A stretch of 64,000 nt of DNA from AP-15 sp963733945 (lineage in GTDB: Bacteria > Pseudomonadota > Alphaproteobacteria > ATCC43930 > CGMCC-115725), in contig CAVTFD010000016.1 in NCBI GenBank assembly GCA_963733945.1, positions 1 through 64,000 of the forward strand, in the 5' to 3' direction. Position 1 is the stretch's first letter. Each line of letters begins with the position of its first letter. Under the pieces are notes generated by a model, which had not been told where the DNA came from, searched no databases, and saw nothing but the letters and a program-made list of their open reading frames with translations. Shown one piece after another: positions 1-7,866 of this stretch. Both the position numbers and the translations under genes were made by a program.

Positions 1-771
1 CATAAAGGTCGCGGTCTTGCCGTATTGCTGGGCGACGTTGTGCACCACGTATTTGTAGATCTGCATGTGGTCGGCGGTGTCGACCAGGGTGGAGAACTGA
101 AAGCCCAATTCGGCTTGTGAGGGCGCCACCTCGTGGTGGTGCTTTTCGACCAAGAGCCCCATATCGGCCATCACCGAGAGCATCTCGGCTCTGAGATCGG
201 CCTGGCCGTCGACCGGCGGCACCGGGAAATAGCCGCCCTTGATCGGCGGCCGGTGGCCGGAATTGCCGTCGGCGAACTCCTTGTCCGAGACGTAGGGCCC
301 CTCCTCGCTGTCGATCTGGTACATCGCCCCGTTCATGCCGGTCTTGTAGCGCACATCGTCAAAGATGAAGAATTCGGCCTCGGGCCCGAAAAACGCCTTG
401 TCGCCGATCCCGGTCGAAATCAGGTGGCGCTCGGCCTTTTTCGCGGTCGAGCGCGGGTCGCGGGCATAGGGCTGCCCGGTCAACGGCTCGTGCACGTCGC
501 AAAAAATGATCAGCGCGGTCTGCGCCGCAAACGGGTCCAACACCGCGGTCGAACAATCCGGCACCAGCATCATGTCCGAATCGTTGATCGCCTTCCACCC
601 GGCGATCGACGAGCCGTCGAACATCACCCCCTCATTCAGAAAATCCTCGCTGATCGTGCGCACGTGATGCGCCAGATGCTGCCACTTGCCGCGCGGATCG
701 GTGAAGCGGAAGTCGACATACTTGACCTCGTGCTCCTTGATCAGCTCCATGACTTTGCCAGGCTCGGACAT
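1..771 (-). CDS. glnA: Glutamine synthetase type I, N-terminal 257 residues (cut by window edge)
   Basis: Glutamine synthetase makes glutamine from glutamate, ammonia and ATP in the cytoplasm. The visible part starts MSEPGKVMELIKEHEVKYVD and carries the beta-grasp N-domain, the MFDGSSIAGWK motif, the metal-site motif EAEFFIF and the KYVVHNVAQQYGKTATFM stretch, where the window ends. About 210 C-terminal residues, including the adenylylation site, lie outside. It follows glnB on the same strand after about 185 nt, the usual alphaproteobacterial glnB-glnA order, so it is probably co-transcribed from the promoter before glnB. The 185-nt gap (772-955) shows no gene. Confidence 0.96.
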   Translation of the reverse strand, partial: MSEPGKVMELIKEHEVKYVDFRFTDPRGKWQHLAHHVRTISEDFLNEGVMFDGSSIAGWKAINDSDMMLVPDCSTAVLDPFAAQTALIIFCDVHEPLTGQPYARDPRSTAKKAERHLISTGIGDKAFFGPEAEFFIFDDVRYKTGMNGAMYQIDSEEGPYVSDKEFADGNSGHRPPIKGGYFPVPPVDGQADLRAEMLSVMADMGLLVEKHHHEVAPSQAELGFQFSTLVDTADHMQIYKYVVHNVAQQYGKTATFM

Positions 772-955
772 CGTTCGGGTTCCGTTCTCAGGTTGACGAC
801 GAATTCAAAGCACGAAGACCAACACCCGCTGGTGGGTAGCGGCTGGTGCCAACGGGGCCTGGCAAAAGGTCCGGCGCGGGACTTATCACCGACCGACCGC
901 CGCTGCCGGCCCCGTCGAGACGCGTGCATGCAACCATGGGACCAACCTACGATTT

Positions 956-1294
956 TCAGATCGCGTCGGGGCCGCGCTCGCCGGTGCGGATGCGGATCGC
1001 CTCGTCGATATTGGTAACGAAGATCTTGCCGTCGCCGATCCGACCAGTATGCGCCGCCTGCTGGATGGCCTCGATCGCCTGTTCGAGCAAGGCATCTTCC
1101 ATGACCACTTCGATCTTCACCTTAGGCAGGAAGTCGACGACGTATTCAGCCCCGCGATACAATTCGGTATGGCCCTTCTGCCGACCGAACCCTTTGGCCT
1201 CGGTCACAGTGATGCCCTTGATGCCGACTTCATGCAGCGCGTCCTTCACCTCGTCGAGCTTGAAGGGCTTGATGATGGCTTCGATCTTTTTCAT
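956..1294 (-). CDS. glnB: Nitrogen regulatory protein P-II
   Basis: P-II is a trimeric signal protein that reads 2-oxoglutarate and ATP/ADP and controls glutamine synthetase adenylylation and NtrBC. The 112-residue product has the family's standard length and starts MKKIEAIIKPFKLDEVKDAL. The uridylylation site Tyr51 is present in the T-loop motif YRGAEY, and the B-loop TGRIGDGKIFV is intact. GlnB is favoured over GlnK because glnA follows directly on the same strand and no amtB is adjacent. A sigma54-like promoter lies about 50 nt upstream, which fits nitrogen control of the pair. Confidence 0.96.
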   Translation of the reverse strand: MKKIEAIIKPFKLDEVKDALHEVGIKGITVTEAKGFGRQKGHTELYRGAEYVVDFLPKVKIEVVMEDALLEQAIEAIQQAAHTGRIGDGKIFVTNIDEAIRIRTGERGPDAI

Positions 1295-1343
1295 CGGCGT
1301 ACAACCTCTCCGAGGCGAGCACCTGTCAGCCGCTCATTGACGC

Positions 1344-1360
1344 AGCATAACTTGTGCCAA
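1344..1360 (-). promoter_or_regulatory. Candidate sigma54 (-24/-12) promoter of glnBA
   Basis: Read on the minus strand, the segment is TTGGCACAAGTTATGCT. The -24 element TTGGCAC is perfect, and after the required five bases the -12 element is ATGC where the consensus is TTGC. It lies about 50 nt before the glnB start, leaving a leader of roughly 40 nt. Farther upstream, GGTGCTTGGTTCACC forms an imperfect dyad that could bind NtrC. The motif is seen directly; its function is inferred from known glnBA promoters. Confidence 0.6.
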
Positions 1361-1441
1361 GCAGTCTGCGCGACGAGGGATATCATCGGCGCTGCCGCCT
1401 TGTCATAATGCCGGTGAACCAAGCACCGCTCTGCCTAAAAT

Positions 1442-2635
1442 TTAGTCAACTGGGTTTCGGCTGGGGGTTCTCTCCAGTAGTCGGCGAATGCGCTCGATCG
1501 CCTCGGCGATCGCCTCGCGGCTGTTGGCATAGGAAAATCTCAGATAGCCTTCACCGAAAGCACCAAAGCTGGTGCCGGAGATGGTCGCCACGCCGGCCTC
1601 TTCGAGTAACCGCCCTTGCAACGCGCGGGCATCGAGCCCGGTCCCGGTCACGTTGGGGAAGGTATAGAAGGCGCCTCCTGGTCGGGCGCAGCCGAACCCG
1701 GGGAGACCGTTCAGCGCCTCGACGATCATTTCGCGACGCTCGGCGAAGGCGGCGACCATCCGCGCGACCGGCTCGCGCGGGCCGGTCAACGCCGCGATAC
1801 CGGCGAACTGAGCCGCGGCGTTGACGCAGGAATGGCAGTTGATCGCCAGCCGCTCGGCAGCCGCGAACAAGGCCTCCGGCCACACCCCATAGCCCATCCG
1901 CCACCCGGTCATCGCATAGGTCTTGCTCCACCCATCGAGCAGGATCAGGCGGTCGCGAAGCGACGGGTAGCTCAACAGGCTGACATGCTCGCCACCGTCG
2001 TAGAGGATCTCGCCGTAGATCTCGTCGCTCATCACCGCCACCTGGGGGTGGTGTTCGAGCCCGGCAACGAGGCGGTCGAGCTCGACCCGCGGCACGACGC
2101 CGCCGGTCGGGTTGGCCGGGCTGTTGATTATGATCAGCCGCGTGCGCGGCGTTATCTTATCCAGGACTTCTGCGGCGCTGAACGAGAAGCCGGCGCTTTC
2201 GTAGAGCGGGATCGGTACCGGGGTCGCTCCGGAAAAGCGGATCACGCTCTCGTAGATCGGGAAGCCGGGGTTCGGATAAAGGATCTCGGCCCCGGGCTCG
2301 CCGAACATCAGGATCGCGAAGAACATCGTGACCTTGCCGCCGGGTACAACCAGCACCCGGTCGGGCGAGACTTCGACCCGGTGGCGGCGGTAGAGGTCGG
2401 CGGCGACCGCCTCGCGCAGCTGCGGGATGCCGTTGGCAGGCGTGTAGCCGTGATGGCCGTCGGCCAACGCCTTGCGGCCGGCCTCGACGATGTGCTCGGG
2501 GGTCGGGAAATCGGGCTGGCCGATGCCGAGATTGATGATCGAACGGCCCTGCGCGGCCAACGCGTTGGCCCGCGCCAGGACCTCGAAAGCAGTCTCGGTG
2601 CCGAGGACGCCCATGCGCCCGGCCATCTGCAACAT
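1442..2635 (-). CDS. PLP-dependent class I/II aminotransferase
   Basis: A 397-residue fold-type I aminotransferase that would exchange amino groups between an amino acid and a 2-oxoacid. Seen motifs are LGIGQPDFPTP near the N-terminus, NSPANPTGG, the SDEIY strand that contacts the cofactor, and SKTYAMTGWRMGY with the Schiff-base lysine. The start MLQMAGRMG is chosen because a strong ribosome site (AGGAGG) lies 8 nt before it; the open frame extends further upstream without family similarity. It ends about 150 nt beyond glnB. The substrate cannot be assigned; an aspartate/alanine-type or methionine-type enzyme are both possible. Confidence 0.9.
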   Translation of the reverse strand: MLQMAGRMGVLGTETAFEVLARANALAAQGRSIINLGIGQPDFPTPEHIVEAGRKALADGHHGYTPANGIPQLREAVAADLYRRHRVEVSPDRVLVVPGGKVTMFFAILMFGEPGAEILYPNPGFPIYESVIRFSGATPVPIPLYESAGFSFSAAEVLDKITPRTRLIIINSPANPTGGVVPRVELDRLVAGLEHHPQVAVMSDEIYGEILYDGGEHVSLLSYPSLRDRLILLDGWSKTYAMTGWRMGYGVWPEALFAAAERLAINCHSCVNAAAQFAGIAALTGPREPVARMVAAFAERREMIVEALNGLPGFGCARPGGAFYTFPNVTGTGLDARALQGRLLEEAGVATISGTSFGAFGEGYLRFSYANSREAIAEAIERIRRLLERTPSRNPVD

Positions 2636-2876
2636 TCGCGTTTCCTCCTGACGTCTCCGTCGCCTTAGACTAGCGCAAATCGGGCCAAATAGCGATCGGG
2701 AAGCGGGCCGGTAGGGCCGTGTCGCCGGCACGTCGACTGTTGGGCTGGGTGACGATGGGGGTTGTGTTTTCCCCACTGTATCGCCGTCCCACCTGACCAT
2801 ATTTGGGATAGATCTCGCCCGCTCGCGAGGCGCCGGGTAGAGTGGAGCGGGGCGGCTAATGCATGAGAGGATCGCG

Positions 2877-4079
2877 ATGCCCGAACGGAAGACCGAACCG
2901 CGCGCGACAGCGGCGCGCTTCGAGGAGCTGATGGCGCGCGCCGAGGCGCTGATCCCGGTGCTGCGCGAGCGCGCCGAACGGGCCGAGGAATTGCGCCGGC
3001 TTCCCGACGAGACGATCGCCGATCTACATTCGAGCGGCCTCTTTCGCATGCTGCAGCCGGCCCGGGTCGGTGGCAGCGAGCTGCCCTACCGCGCGCTGTT
3101 CGAGCTCTCCGCGGTAATCGGCCGGGGTTGCGGATCGACCGCTTGGGTGCTCGCCAACCTCGCGGCGCATCACTGGCTGCTCGGCATGTGGCACCCCGAA
3201 GCACAGGATGAAATTTGGGGCGAGTCGCCCGACAATCTGATCGGTTCGGCCTTGATCTTTCCGCGCGGGCGGGCGCGGCGGGTGCCCGGCGGGTATCGGC
3301 TCAGCGGCAGATGGCCGTTTTCGAGCGGGATCGACGCCGCCCATTGGGCGATGATCGGCGCCTTTGTGATCGACGAGGAGACCGGGCAGAGCGAGCCCCG
3401 CATTTTCCTCGTTCCGGCAAGCGACTACACGATCATCGACACTTGGCAGGTGATCGGGCTGAGCGGCACCGGCAGCAAGGATGTCGAGGCCGCCGACATC
3501 TTTGTTCCGGCCCACCGCACCCTCTCCGCCGAACGGATCACGGGCGGCCCCAATCGCGGCAGCGGGGTAAATCCTGGGGCGCTGTATCAGCTGCCGGCGA
3601 TCAGCCTGTTCGGTTTCGCGATCGCGGGCGTCTCGCTCGGCATCGCCCGCGGCGCGATCCAGCACTTTGCCGAGACGACGCGAACCCGGCTCAGCATCTA
3701 TACCGGAAGGAACCTCGCCGATTTCAGAAACTTGCAGGTCCATCTTGCTGAGGCGGCGGCATCGGCCGATGCCGCCGAGGCGATCTCATTGCGCGATTGC
3801 GACGAGGCGACGCGGATCACCGAGGCCGGGGTGGTGCCAAGCCTCGAGCAAAAAGCGCGCTATCGCCGCGACGGCGCCTTTGCCGCGACATTGTGTACCC
3901 GGGCGGTCGATATTTTATTCAGCGCGAGCGGCGGCGGCGCGATCTATGCGCAAAACCCGATCCAGCGCGCTTTTCGCGACGTCCATGCGGCCAATGCCCA
4001 TTACACCCTCACCTGGGACGTGAACGGCGCGGTTTATGGCCGGGTCGCGCTGGGCCTACCGCCCGAAGTGTCGCTTTGA
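2877..4079 (+). CDS. Flavin-dependent monooxygenase oxygenase component (acyl-CoA dehydrogenase fold, HpaH/HsaA type)
   Basis: This 400-residue protein has the acyl-CoA dehydrogenase fold but resembles the group D monooxygenases (HsaA, HpaH C2, DszC types), which use reduced flavin from a partner reductase to hydroxylate aromatic or heterocyclic substrates. Visible features are the LFRMLQPARVGGSE motif, the GRWPFSSGIDAA segment, GLSGTGSKDVEA typical of this subgroup, and a C-terminal HAANAHYTLTWD. A flavin reductase gene follows after 18 nt, which supports the two-component reading over beta-oxidation. ATG 2877 has GAGAGG six bases upstream; ATG 2859 is an alternative adding six residues. The substrate is unknown. 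Confidence 0.85.
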   Translation: MPERKTEPRATAARFEELMARAEALIPVLRERAERAEELRRLPDETIADLHSSGLFRMLQPARVGGSELPYRALFELSAVIGRGCGSTAWVLANLAAHHWLLGMWHPEAQDEIWGESPDNLIGSALIFPRGRARRVPGGYRLSGRWPFSSGIDAAHWAMIGAFVIDEETGQSEPRIFLVPASDYTIIDTWQVIGLSGTGSKDVEAADIFVPAHRTLSAERITGGPNRGSGVNPGALYQLPAISLFGFAIAGVSLGIARGAIQHFAETTRTRLSIYTGRNLADFRNLQVHLAEAAASADAAEAISLRDCDEATRITEAGVVPSLEQKARYRRDGAFAATLCTRAVDILFSASGGGAIYAQNPIQRAFRDVHAANAHYTLTWDVNGAVYGRVALGLPPEVSL

Positions 4080-4097
4080 GCAGAGTGGGGAACGACC

Positions 4098-4685
4098 GTG
4101 CCAAACAAGAAGCCGCAAACCGGAACCCTTAAGCCCGAGATTCCCGAAGGCGAGCATCCCGGCAGCCATGCCGCACCGGTCAAGCCGACTTCGGGCGAAG
4201 GCTTCGAATCGCGCGATTTCCGCAGCGCCCTGGGCACCTTTGCGACCGGAGTGACGATTATCACCGCGCGGGGCAAGGACGGCGGGCTGTACGGGATGAC
4301 AGCGAACTCGTTCTCCTCCGTGTCGCTGTCGCCGCCCTTGGTACTGTGGAGCGCCTCGCTCTACGCGCAAAGCCTGCCGGCCTTCCAGGAAGGCTCGCAT
4401 TTCGTCGTCAACATCCTCGCTTACGATCAGATCGAACTGTCGAACGAGTTTGCGCGCAGCCATGAGAACAAGTTCGAGAACATCGACCATATCATCCCGG
4501 AATGCGGCGCCCCGGTACTGATCGGCGCCGCCGCACATCTCGAGTGCCGCAACGAGTATCGCCACTACGGCGGCGACCACATCATCTTTGTCGGGCATGT
4601 CGAGCGCTACGCCTATACCAACAAGCCAACGCTCTTGTTCTGCCGCGGCAAATACATGCGTGGCGAACCGCTGCTGGCGGGCTGA
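4098..4685 (+). CDS. Flavin reductase (DIM6/NTAB family), partner of the upstream monooxygenase
   Basis: A 195-residue NAD(P)H:flavin oxidoreductase that would supply FMNH2 or FADH2 to the monooxygenase encoded just before it. The core begins with FRSALGTFATGVTIIT and GMTANSFSSVSLSPPLVLWS, the flavin-binding signature of HpaC/HsaB-type reductases, and ends with HIIFVGHVE. A poorly conserved, proline-rich N-terminal extension of about 35 residues precedes the core. Gene order and 18-nt spacing indicate an operon with the monooxygenase. Confidence 0.88.
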   Translation: MPNKKPQTGTLKPEIPEGEHPGSHAAPVKPTSGEGFESRDFRSALGTFATGVTIITARGKDGGLYGMTANSFSSVSLSPPLVLWSASLYAQSLPAFQEGSHFVVNILAYDQIELSNEFARSHENKFENIDHIIPECGAPVLIGAAAHLECRNEYRHYGGDHIIFVGHVERYAYTNKPTLLFCRGKYMRGEPLLAG

Positions 4686-4887
4686 CACCGCGCGCGGGCG
4701 GGGTGGAGGCGCCCTGCCGGATGCGCGGCGAGGGCTCTGTGATCGGGACGGAGCCTCTGCCGATCATACGCGTCCAACACCGGCGCCGCGTGCGGAGCCG
4801 ACGGTACCGTAGCGGCGATTTTGCGACCGCGTATCTCCAGCGCTGATTATGTCCCTGATAGACCGATTATTAACAGATCAATGATTC

Positions 4888-4908
4888 GTAAGCTTACGTT
4901 AAGCTTAC
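4888..4908. repeat. Twin palindrome GTAAGCTTAC / GTTAAGCTTAC
   Basis: A perfect 10-base palindrome, GTAAGCTTAC, is followed immediately by a near copy with one extra base. Both lie in an unusually AT-rich stretch (about 4848-4970) upstream of the secreted propeller gene. Twin dyads of this kind are typical operator geometry. No regulator is identified. Confidence 0.5.
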
Positions 4909-4923
4909 ATAGAGCTCGATTTC

Positions 4924-5000
4924 GTCCTAAATTTGTCCACCGAATACGTCCAAAATTCGTCCAAAAAGTGTTGACAGCGTGTTCCACCTGAGTATTGTCC
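4924..5000 (+). promoter_or_regulatory. Promoter with phased GTCC repeats before the secreted propeller gene
   Basis: GTCC occurs at 4924, 4935, 4948 and 4959 (spacings 11, 13, 11, about one helical turn), mostly inside TTYGTCC or ACGTCC with A-rich flanks, and once more at 4997. A sigma70-like promoter follows: TTGACA at 4971-4976, a 16-base spacer and TATTGT at 4993-4998, about 60 nt before the start codon at 5061. The repeats directly abut the -35 box, the position for an activator or repressor. The function is inferred. Confidence 0.6.
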
Positions 5001-5060
5001 GCCCTGCGCAGAGTTAACCCTAACCGCGCTATTGCTAATAACTCGCAACGGGAGGACCCT

Positions 5061-6449
5061 ATGCTTCGAAGTAACCTATTTCTTTGTGACTTGTTGCGGA
5101 GCCGTTTCCGGCTCTCGGCCCTGACAGCGGTTGTCGCCTCGGCGCTGCTGTTGCTCGGGACCGCCGCATGGGCCGCCTCGCCCGAGATCAGTGGGCCGGT
5201 CAGCCTACAGTTCACCATTCCAATCCCGGCGGCCGCCACCAACGCGACCGGCGGGATGTATGCCTTTGACATCAGCTGGGTGGACCAGACGACCCAAACC
5301 TACTATCTCGGAGACCGCTCGAATGCAGCGGTCGACGTCGTCAACGCCAAGACCGGAGTTTTCGTCAGGCGGATTACGGCTAAGCCCGCTTTCGCAGGGG
5401 TAAAGCTCAATACGATGACAGGCGCCGTCAACAACAACATCTCGGGTCCCAACGGGGTCGTGACTGGTGTCGTAGCCGGGCAAGACTGTCTCTTCGCCGG
5501 CGATGGCCCCAGCCGCGTGGTGTCTTTCTCCCTCCCGTCCGGCAAACAGGTCAGCGACGTCGCTACCGGCCCCGCCAGTGACGATCGCGCGGATGAAATG
5601 GCCTTCGACCCGAAGGATAGGCTGCTGGCGGTCGCCAACAATGCCGCCACCCCGCCGTTTGTGACGTTGCTCAACGTCAGTTCGACATGTGCGCTGACGA
5701 TCAAGAGCAAGACCCTGCTGAACGCGGCCAATGGCGTCGACGCCCAGAACGGCGCCGAGCAGCCTGTGTGGGATCCGGCGACCCAGCGGTTCTACATGTC
5801 GGTCCCACAAGTGGGGCCCGACCTGCTGAGCGGCGGGATTGCTCGGATCAATCCCTCGACCGGGAAGGTCGAAACGGTGCTGTTTGTGCCGTTTTGCCAG
5901 CCAGCCGGACTCGCCCTCGGCCCGAATCAGACCTTTCTGGCGGGCTGCAGCATGGTCTTCGATACGGTGGGCGGCGTTTGGACCGGCTCTGATGCCAACA
6001 GCGCGAACCCCGTTCAGGTGATCATTGACACCAACGGCGTTTTTGCCTTCGTTCAGGGCGTCGGTTCGTCGGACGAGGTCTGGTACAACTCGGGCGACAA
6101 TCACTGGTACACCGGCTCGCAAAATACGCCCTACTCTCCCCATCCGGTGGCCGGGACAACGGGCGCCCTTTCTGCCACGGACCAGGGCGCGGGCCTCCTC
6201 GGGACGATCGACGGCACGAGTCAAAACCTCGATCAGGTGGTGCCGACGATCGATGTGCCGGGAGTAAAGCCGTTTTTGGGACCGGCGCCGGGGCACCCTT
6301 CGGGGAGCTCGCATTCGCTGGCCGCTGATGCCGCCAATAATCACGTGTTCGTGCCCCATCCGGCGAACAATGCCATACTCGGCTGCTTGACCGGATGTAT
6401 AGGCGTCTACTATCGGAATGACGTCGACAAAGTCGGCGCCACCGATTAG
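5061..6449 (+). CDS. Secreted protein of unknown function, propeller-like repeats
   Basis: A 462-residue protein with a clear N-terminal signal peptide: a charged start, the hydrophobic stretch LTAVVASALLLLGTAAWA and a likely cut after AWA. The mature part has repeated short beta-strand patterns such as YYLGDRSNAAVDVVNAKTG, RLLAVANNA and NHVFVPHPANNAILGC, typical of NHL/YVTN-type beta-propellers. Several cysteines occur, including a closely spaced C-terminal pair, so disulfides are possible. ATG 5061 has GGGAGGA seven bases upstream. It stands alone between a dedicated promoter and a hairpin. A lactonase-like or binding role is possible, but no catalytic motif is recognised. Confidence 0.75.
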   Translation: MLRSNLFLCDLLRSRFRLSALTAVVASALLLLGTAAWAASPEISGPVSLQFTIPIPAAATNATGGMYAFDISWVDQTTQTYYLGDRSNAAVDVVNAKTGVFVRRITAKPAFAGVKLNTMTGAVNNNISGPNGVVTGVVAGQDCLFAGDGPSRVVSFSLPSGKQVSDVATGPASDDRADEMAFDPKDRLLAVANNAATPPFVTLLNVSSTCALTIKSKTLLNAANGVDAQNGAEQPVWDPATQRFYMSVPQVGPDLLSGGIARINPSTGKVETVLFVPFCQPAGLALGPNQTFLAGCSMVFDTVGGVWTGSDANSANPVQVIIDTNGVFAFVQGVGSSDEVWYNSGDNHWYTGSQNTPYSPHPVAGTTGALSATDQGAGLLGTIDGTSQNLDQVVPTIDVPGVKPFLGPAPGHPSGSSHSLAADAANNHVFVPHPANNAILGCLTGCIGVYYRNDVDKVGATD

Positions 6450-6515
6450 GCCCTCCCGAACCCTGGCTCGCCCCAGTCCACAGAGGTTGGGGAGAGCGAG
6501 GTCCGGCGATCAATA

Positions 6516-6541
6516 GAAACGCGGGCTTTCGCCCGCGTTTC
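6516..6541 (+). terminator. Strong hairpin after the secreted propeller gene
   Basis: GAAACGCGGGC, a TTTC loop and GCCCGCGTTTC form a perfect 11-bp stem 66 nt after the stop codon. No T-run follows on the plus strand, so it is either a weak intrinsic terminator or an RNA 3'-end stabiliser. Confidence 0.65.
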
Positions 6542-6988
6542 CCCATGTTGTACCTTGGTCTTACTGCAGCTCGGTGGTGCTCCGTCGATAGTTTGAGCGC
6601 CTGCCACAGCCGCGCCGGCATTGTGGGAGTGTCGAGCAACGGCGGCCTCGGGCATGACGTTGGCGATCGCGTTCATGACTGCGGCGAGGGCGGCGGTCGT
6701 GCCGGCCTCGCCAGCCGGCGCCGCGTCGTCGGCAAAATTGCCGGCGCCCAGTCACCAGCCTCCGATCCTCGAAACGCGGTTCAGACGGCGGGCAGATCGC
6801 ATTGCTCCGCGCTGCGAAATTCGACCCGGCCGCGGATCGGTGATCGCGCGCTTTGTGCGGCTTAACAGACGCTCCCGATGCTGCTCTAATGCCGGCGGGG
6901 GTCACGAAACGCTAAAGAGAGGGATGGAGATGCCGCGACTACCCGCCGATGCCGGGTGTGCGCTCGCCGAAGCGCGGCCCGCGCGTTG
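6542..6988. other. Intergenic region with no supported gene
   Basis: About 450 bases before the transporter operon. Open frames exist on both strands, but none has a ribosome site or a recognisable product. A substrate-binding protein gene, usual at this position in liv operons, is not here. Confidence 0.6.
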
Positions 6989-7864
6989 ATGGCGATTTCG
7001 CTCGATCTCGCTGTAAACGCGATCATAGCCGGTCTGCTGCTCGGTGGCTTTTATGCCGCCGTAACGGTCGGGGTGACGATCTCCTTCGGCATGCTCGACA
7101 TCGTCAACATTGCCCACCCGGCTTTTATCATGCTCGGCTCGTTCGTCGCCTATACGCTCAACTCGAGCTTCGGTCTCGACCCGGTGCTGATCGGCGTGGC
7201 GATGGCGCCGCTGTTCTTTCTGCTCGGGATGGCAGTCTATCAAATCTATTATTATGCCTTCGAGCGCCGCGGTGAAGAATCCATCCAGGGCCTCGCCTTT
7301 TTTTTCGGGCTGTTGTTTGTCGGCGAAGTGGCGCTAATTCTGATCTTCGGTGTCGATTATCGCTTTGTCGAGGCGCGCTATATCGGCCCGAGCCTGCATT
7401 TCGGCTATGTCGACCTGCCGTTGCGTATGCTGATCCCGTTTGTCGTATCCTTGCTTATGGTCGTCCTGCTGCAGGTGTTTCTCGGGCGCAGCTTTATCGG
7501 GCGGGCCATCCTTGCCGTGTCGCAGGATCGCTTGGCGTTGCAGCTGATGGCGGCCAATCCGAACCGGGTCAAGCGGATCGCCTTTGGAATTTCGATCGCC
7601 ACGGCTTCGGTCGCCGGCGCGCTGTTAATCATCATCCAGCCGGTCGAGCCGTCGATCGGCCGCGACTATATCGGGCGGATTTTCGCGATTTGCGTTTTGG
7701 GCGGGCTGACGAGCTTTCCCGGCATGGTCGCGGGGGCGATGCTGATCGGCATCGCCGAGAGCCTGACCGCAACGTTCTACGGCCCGTCCTGGGCGCCGGC
7801 GGTGGCGTTCGGCTTTCTGCTGTTAACCCTCGCGGTTCGCCCCGCCGGCATTCTCGGGCGCTGA
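6989..7864 (+). CDS. livH: Branched-chain amino acid type ABC transporter permease, LivH family
   Basis: A 291-residue inner-membrane permease, one half of the membrane pore of a HAAT-type ABC importer. Visible are about eight hydrophobic segments, the N-terminal AIIAGLLLGGFYAAVTVGVT motif of LivH, and the cytoplasmic loop AILAVSQDRLALQLMAANPN that contacts the ATPases. ATG 6989 is chosen because the segment begins with the LivH-typical N-terminus. The livM gene starts 2 nt after the stop. Substrates of this family range from branched-chain amino acids to urea and aromatic acids, so the symbol marks family, not proven substrate. Confidence 0.9.
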   Translation: MAISLDLAVNAIIAGLLLGGFYAAVTVGVTISFGMLDIVNIAHPAFIMLGSFVAYTLNSSFGLDPVLIGVAMAPLFFLLGMAVYQIYYYAFERRGEESIQGLAFFFGLLFVGEVALILIFGVDYRFVEARYIGPSLHFGYVDLPLRMLIPFVVSLLMVVLLQVFLGRSFIGRAILAVSQDRLALQLMAANPNRVKRIAFGISIATASVAGALLIIIQPVEPSIGRDYIGRIFAICVLGGLTSFPGMVAGAMLIGIAESLTATFYGPSWAPAVAFGFLLLTLAVRPAGILGR

Positions 7865-7866
7865 CG

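Noticed and set aside
133..1017. Long plus-strand open frame opposite glnA
   Set aside because: It is antisense to glnA and glnB, its product is Arg/His-rich without domains, and no ribosome site is present. It is a shadow of GC-rich codon bias.
4995..5060. Upstream extension of the secreted propeller gene (start at 4995)
   Set aside because: This start lies within the -10 box of the proposed promoter, lacks a ribosome site, and would put 22 polar residues before a normal signal peptide.
6621..6989. Plus-strand frame before livH that might be a secreted binding protein
   Set aside because: It is far too short for a HAAT binding protein, has no ribosome site and becomes Arg-rich, which is typical of a spurious GC-rich frame.
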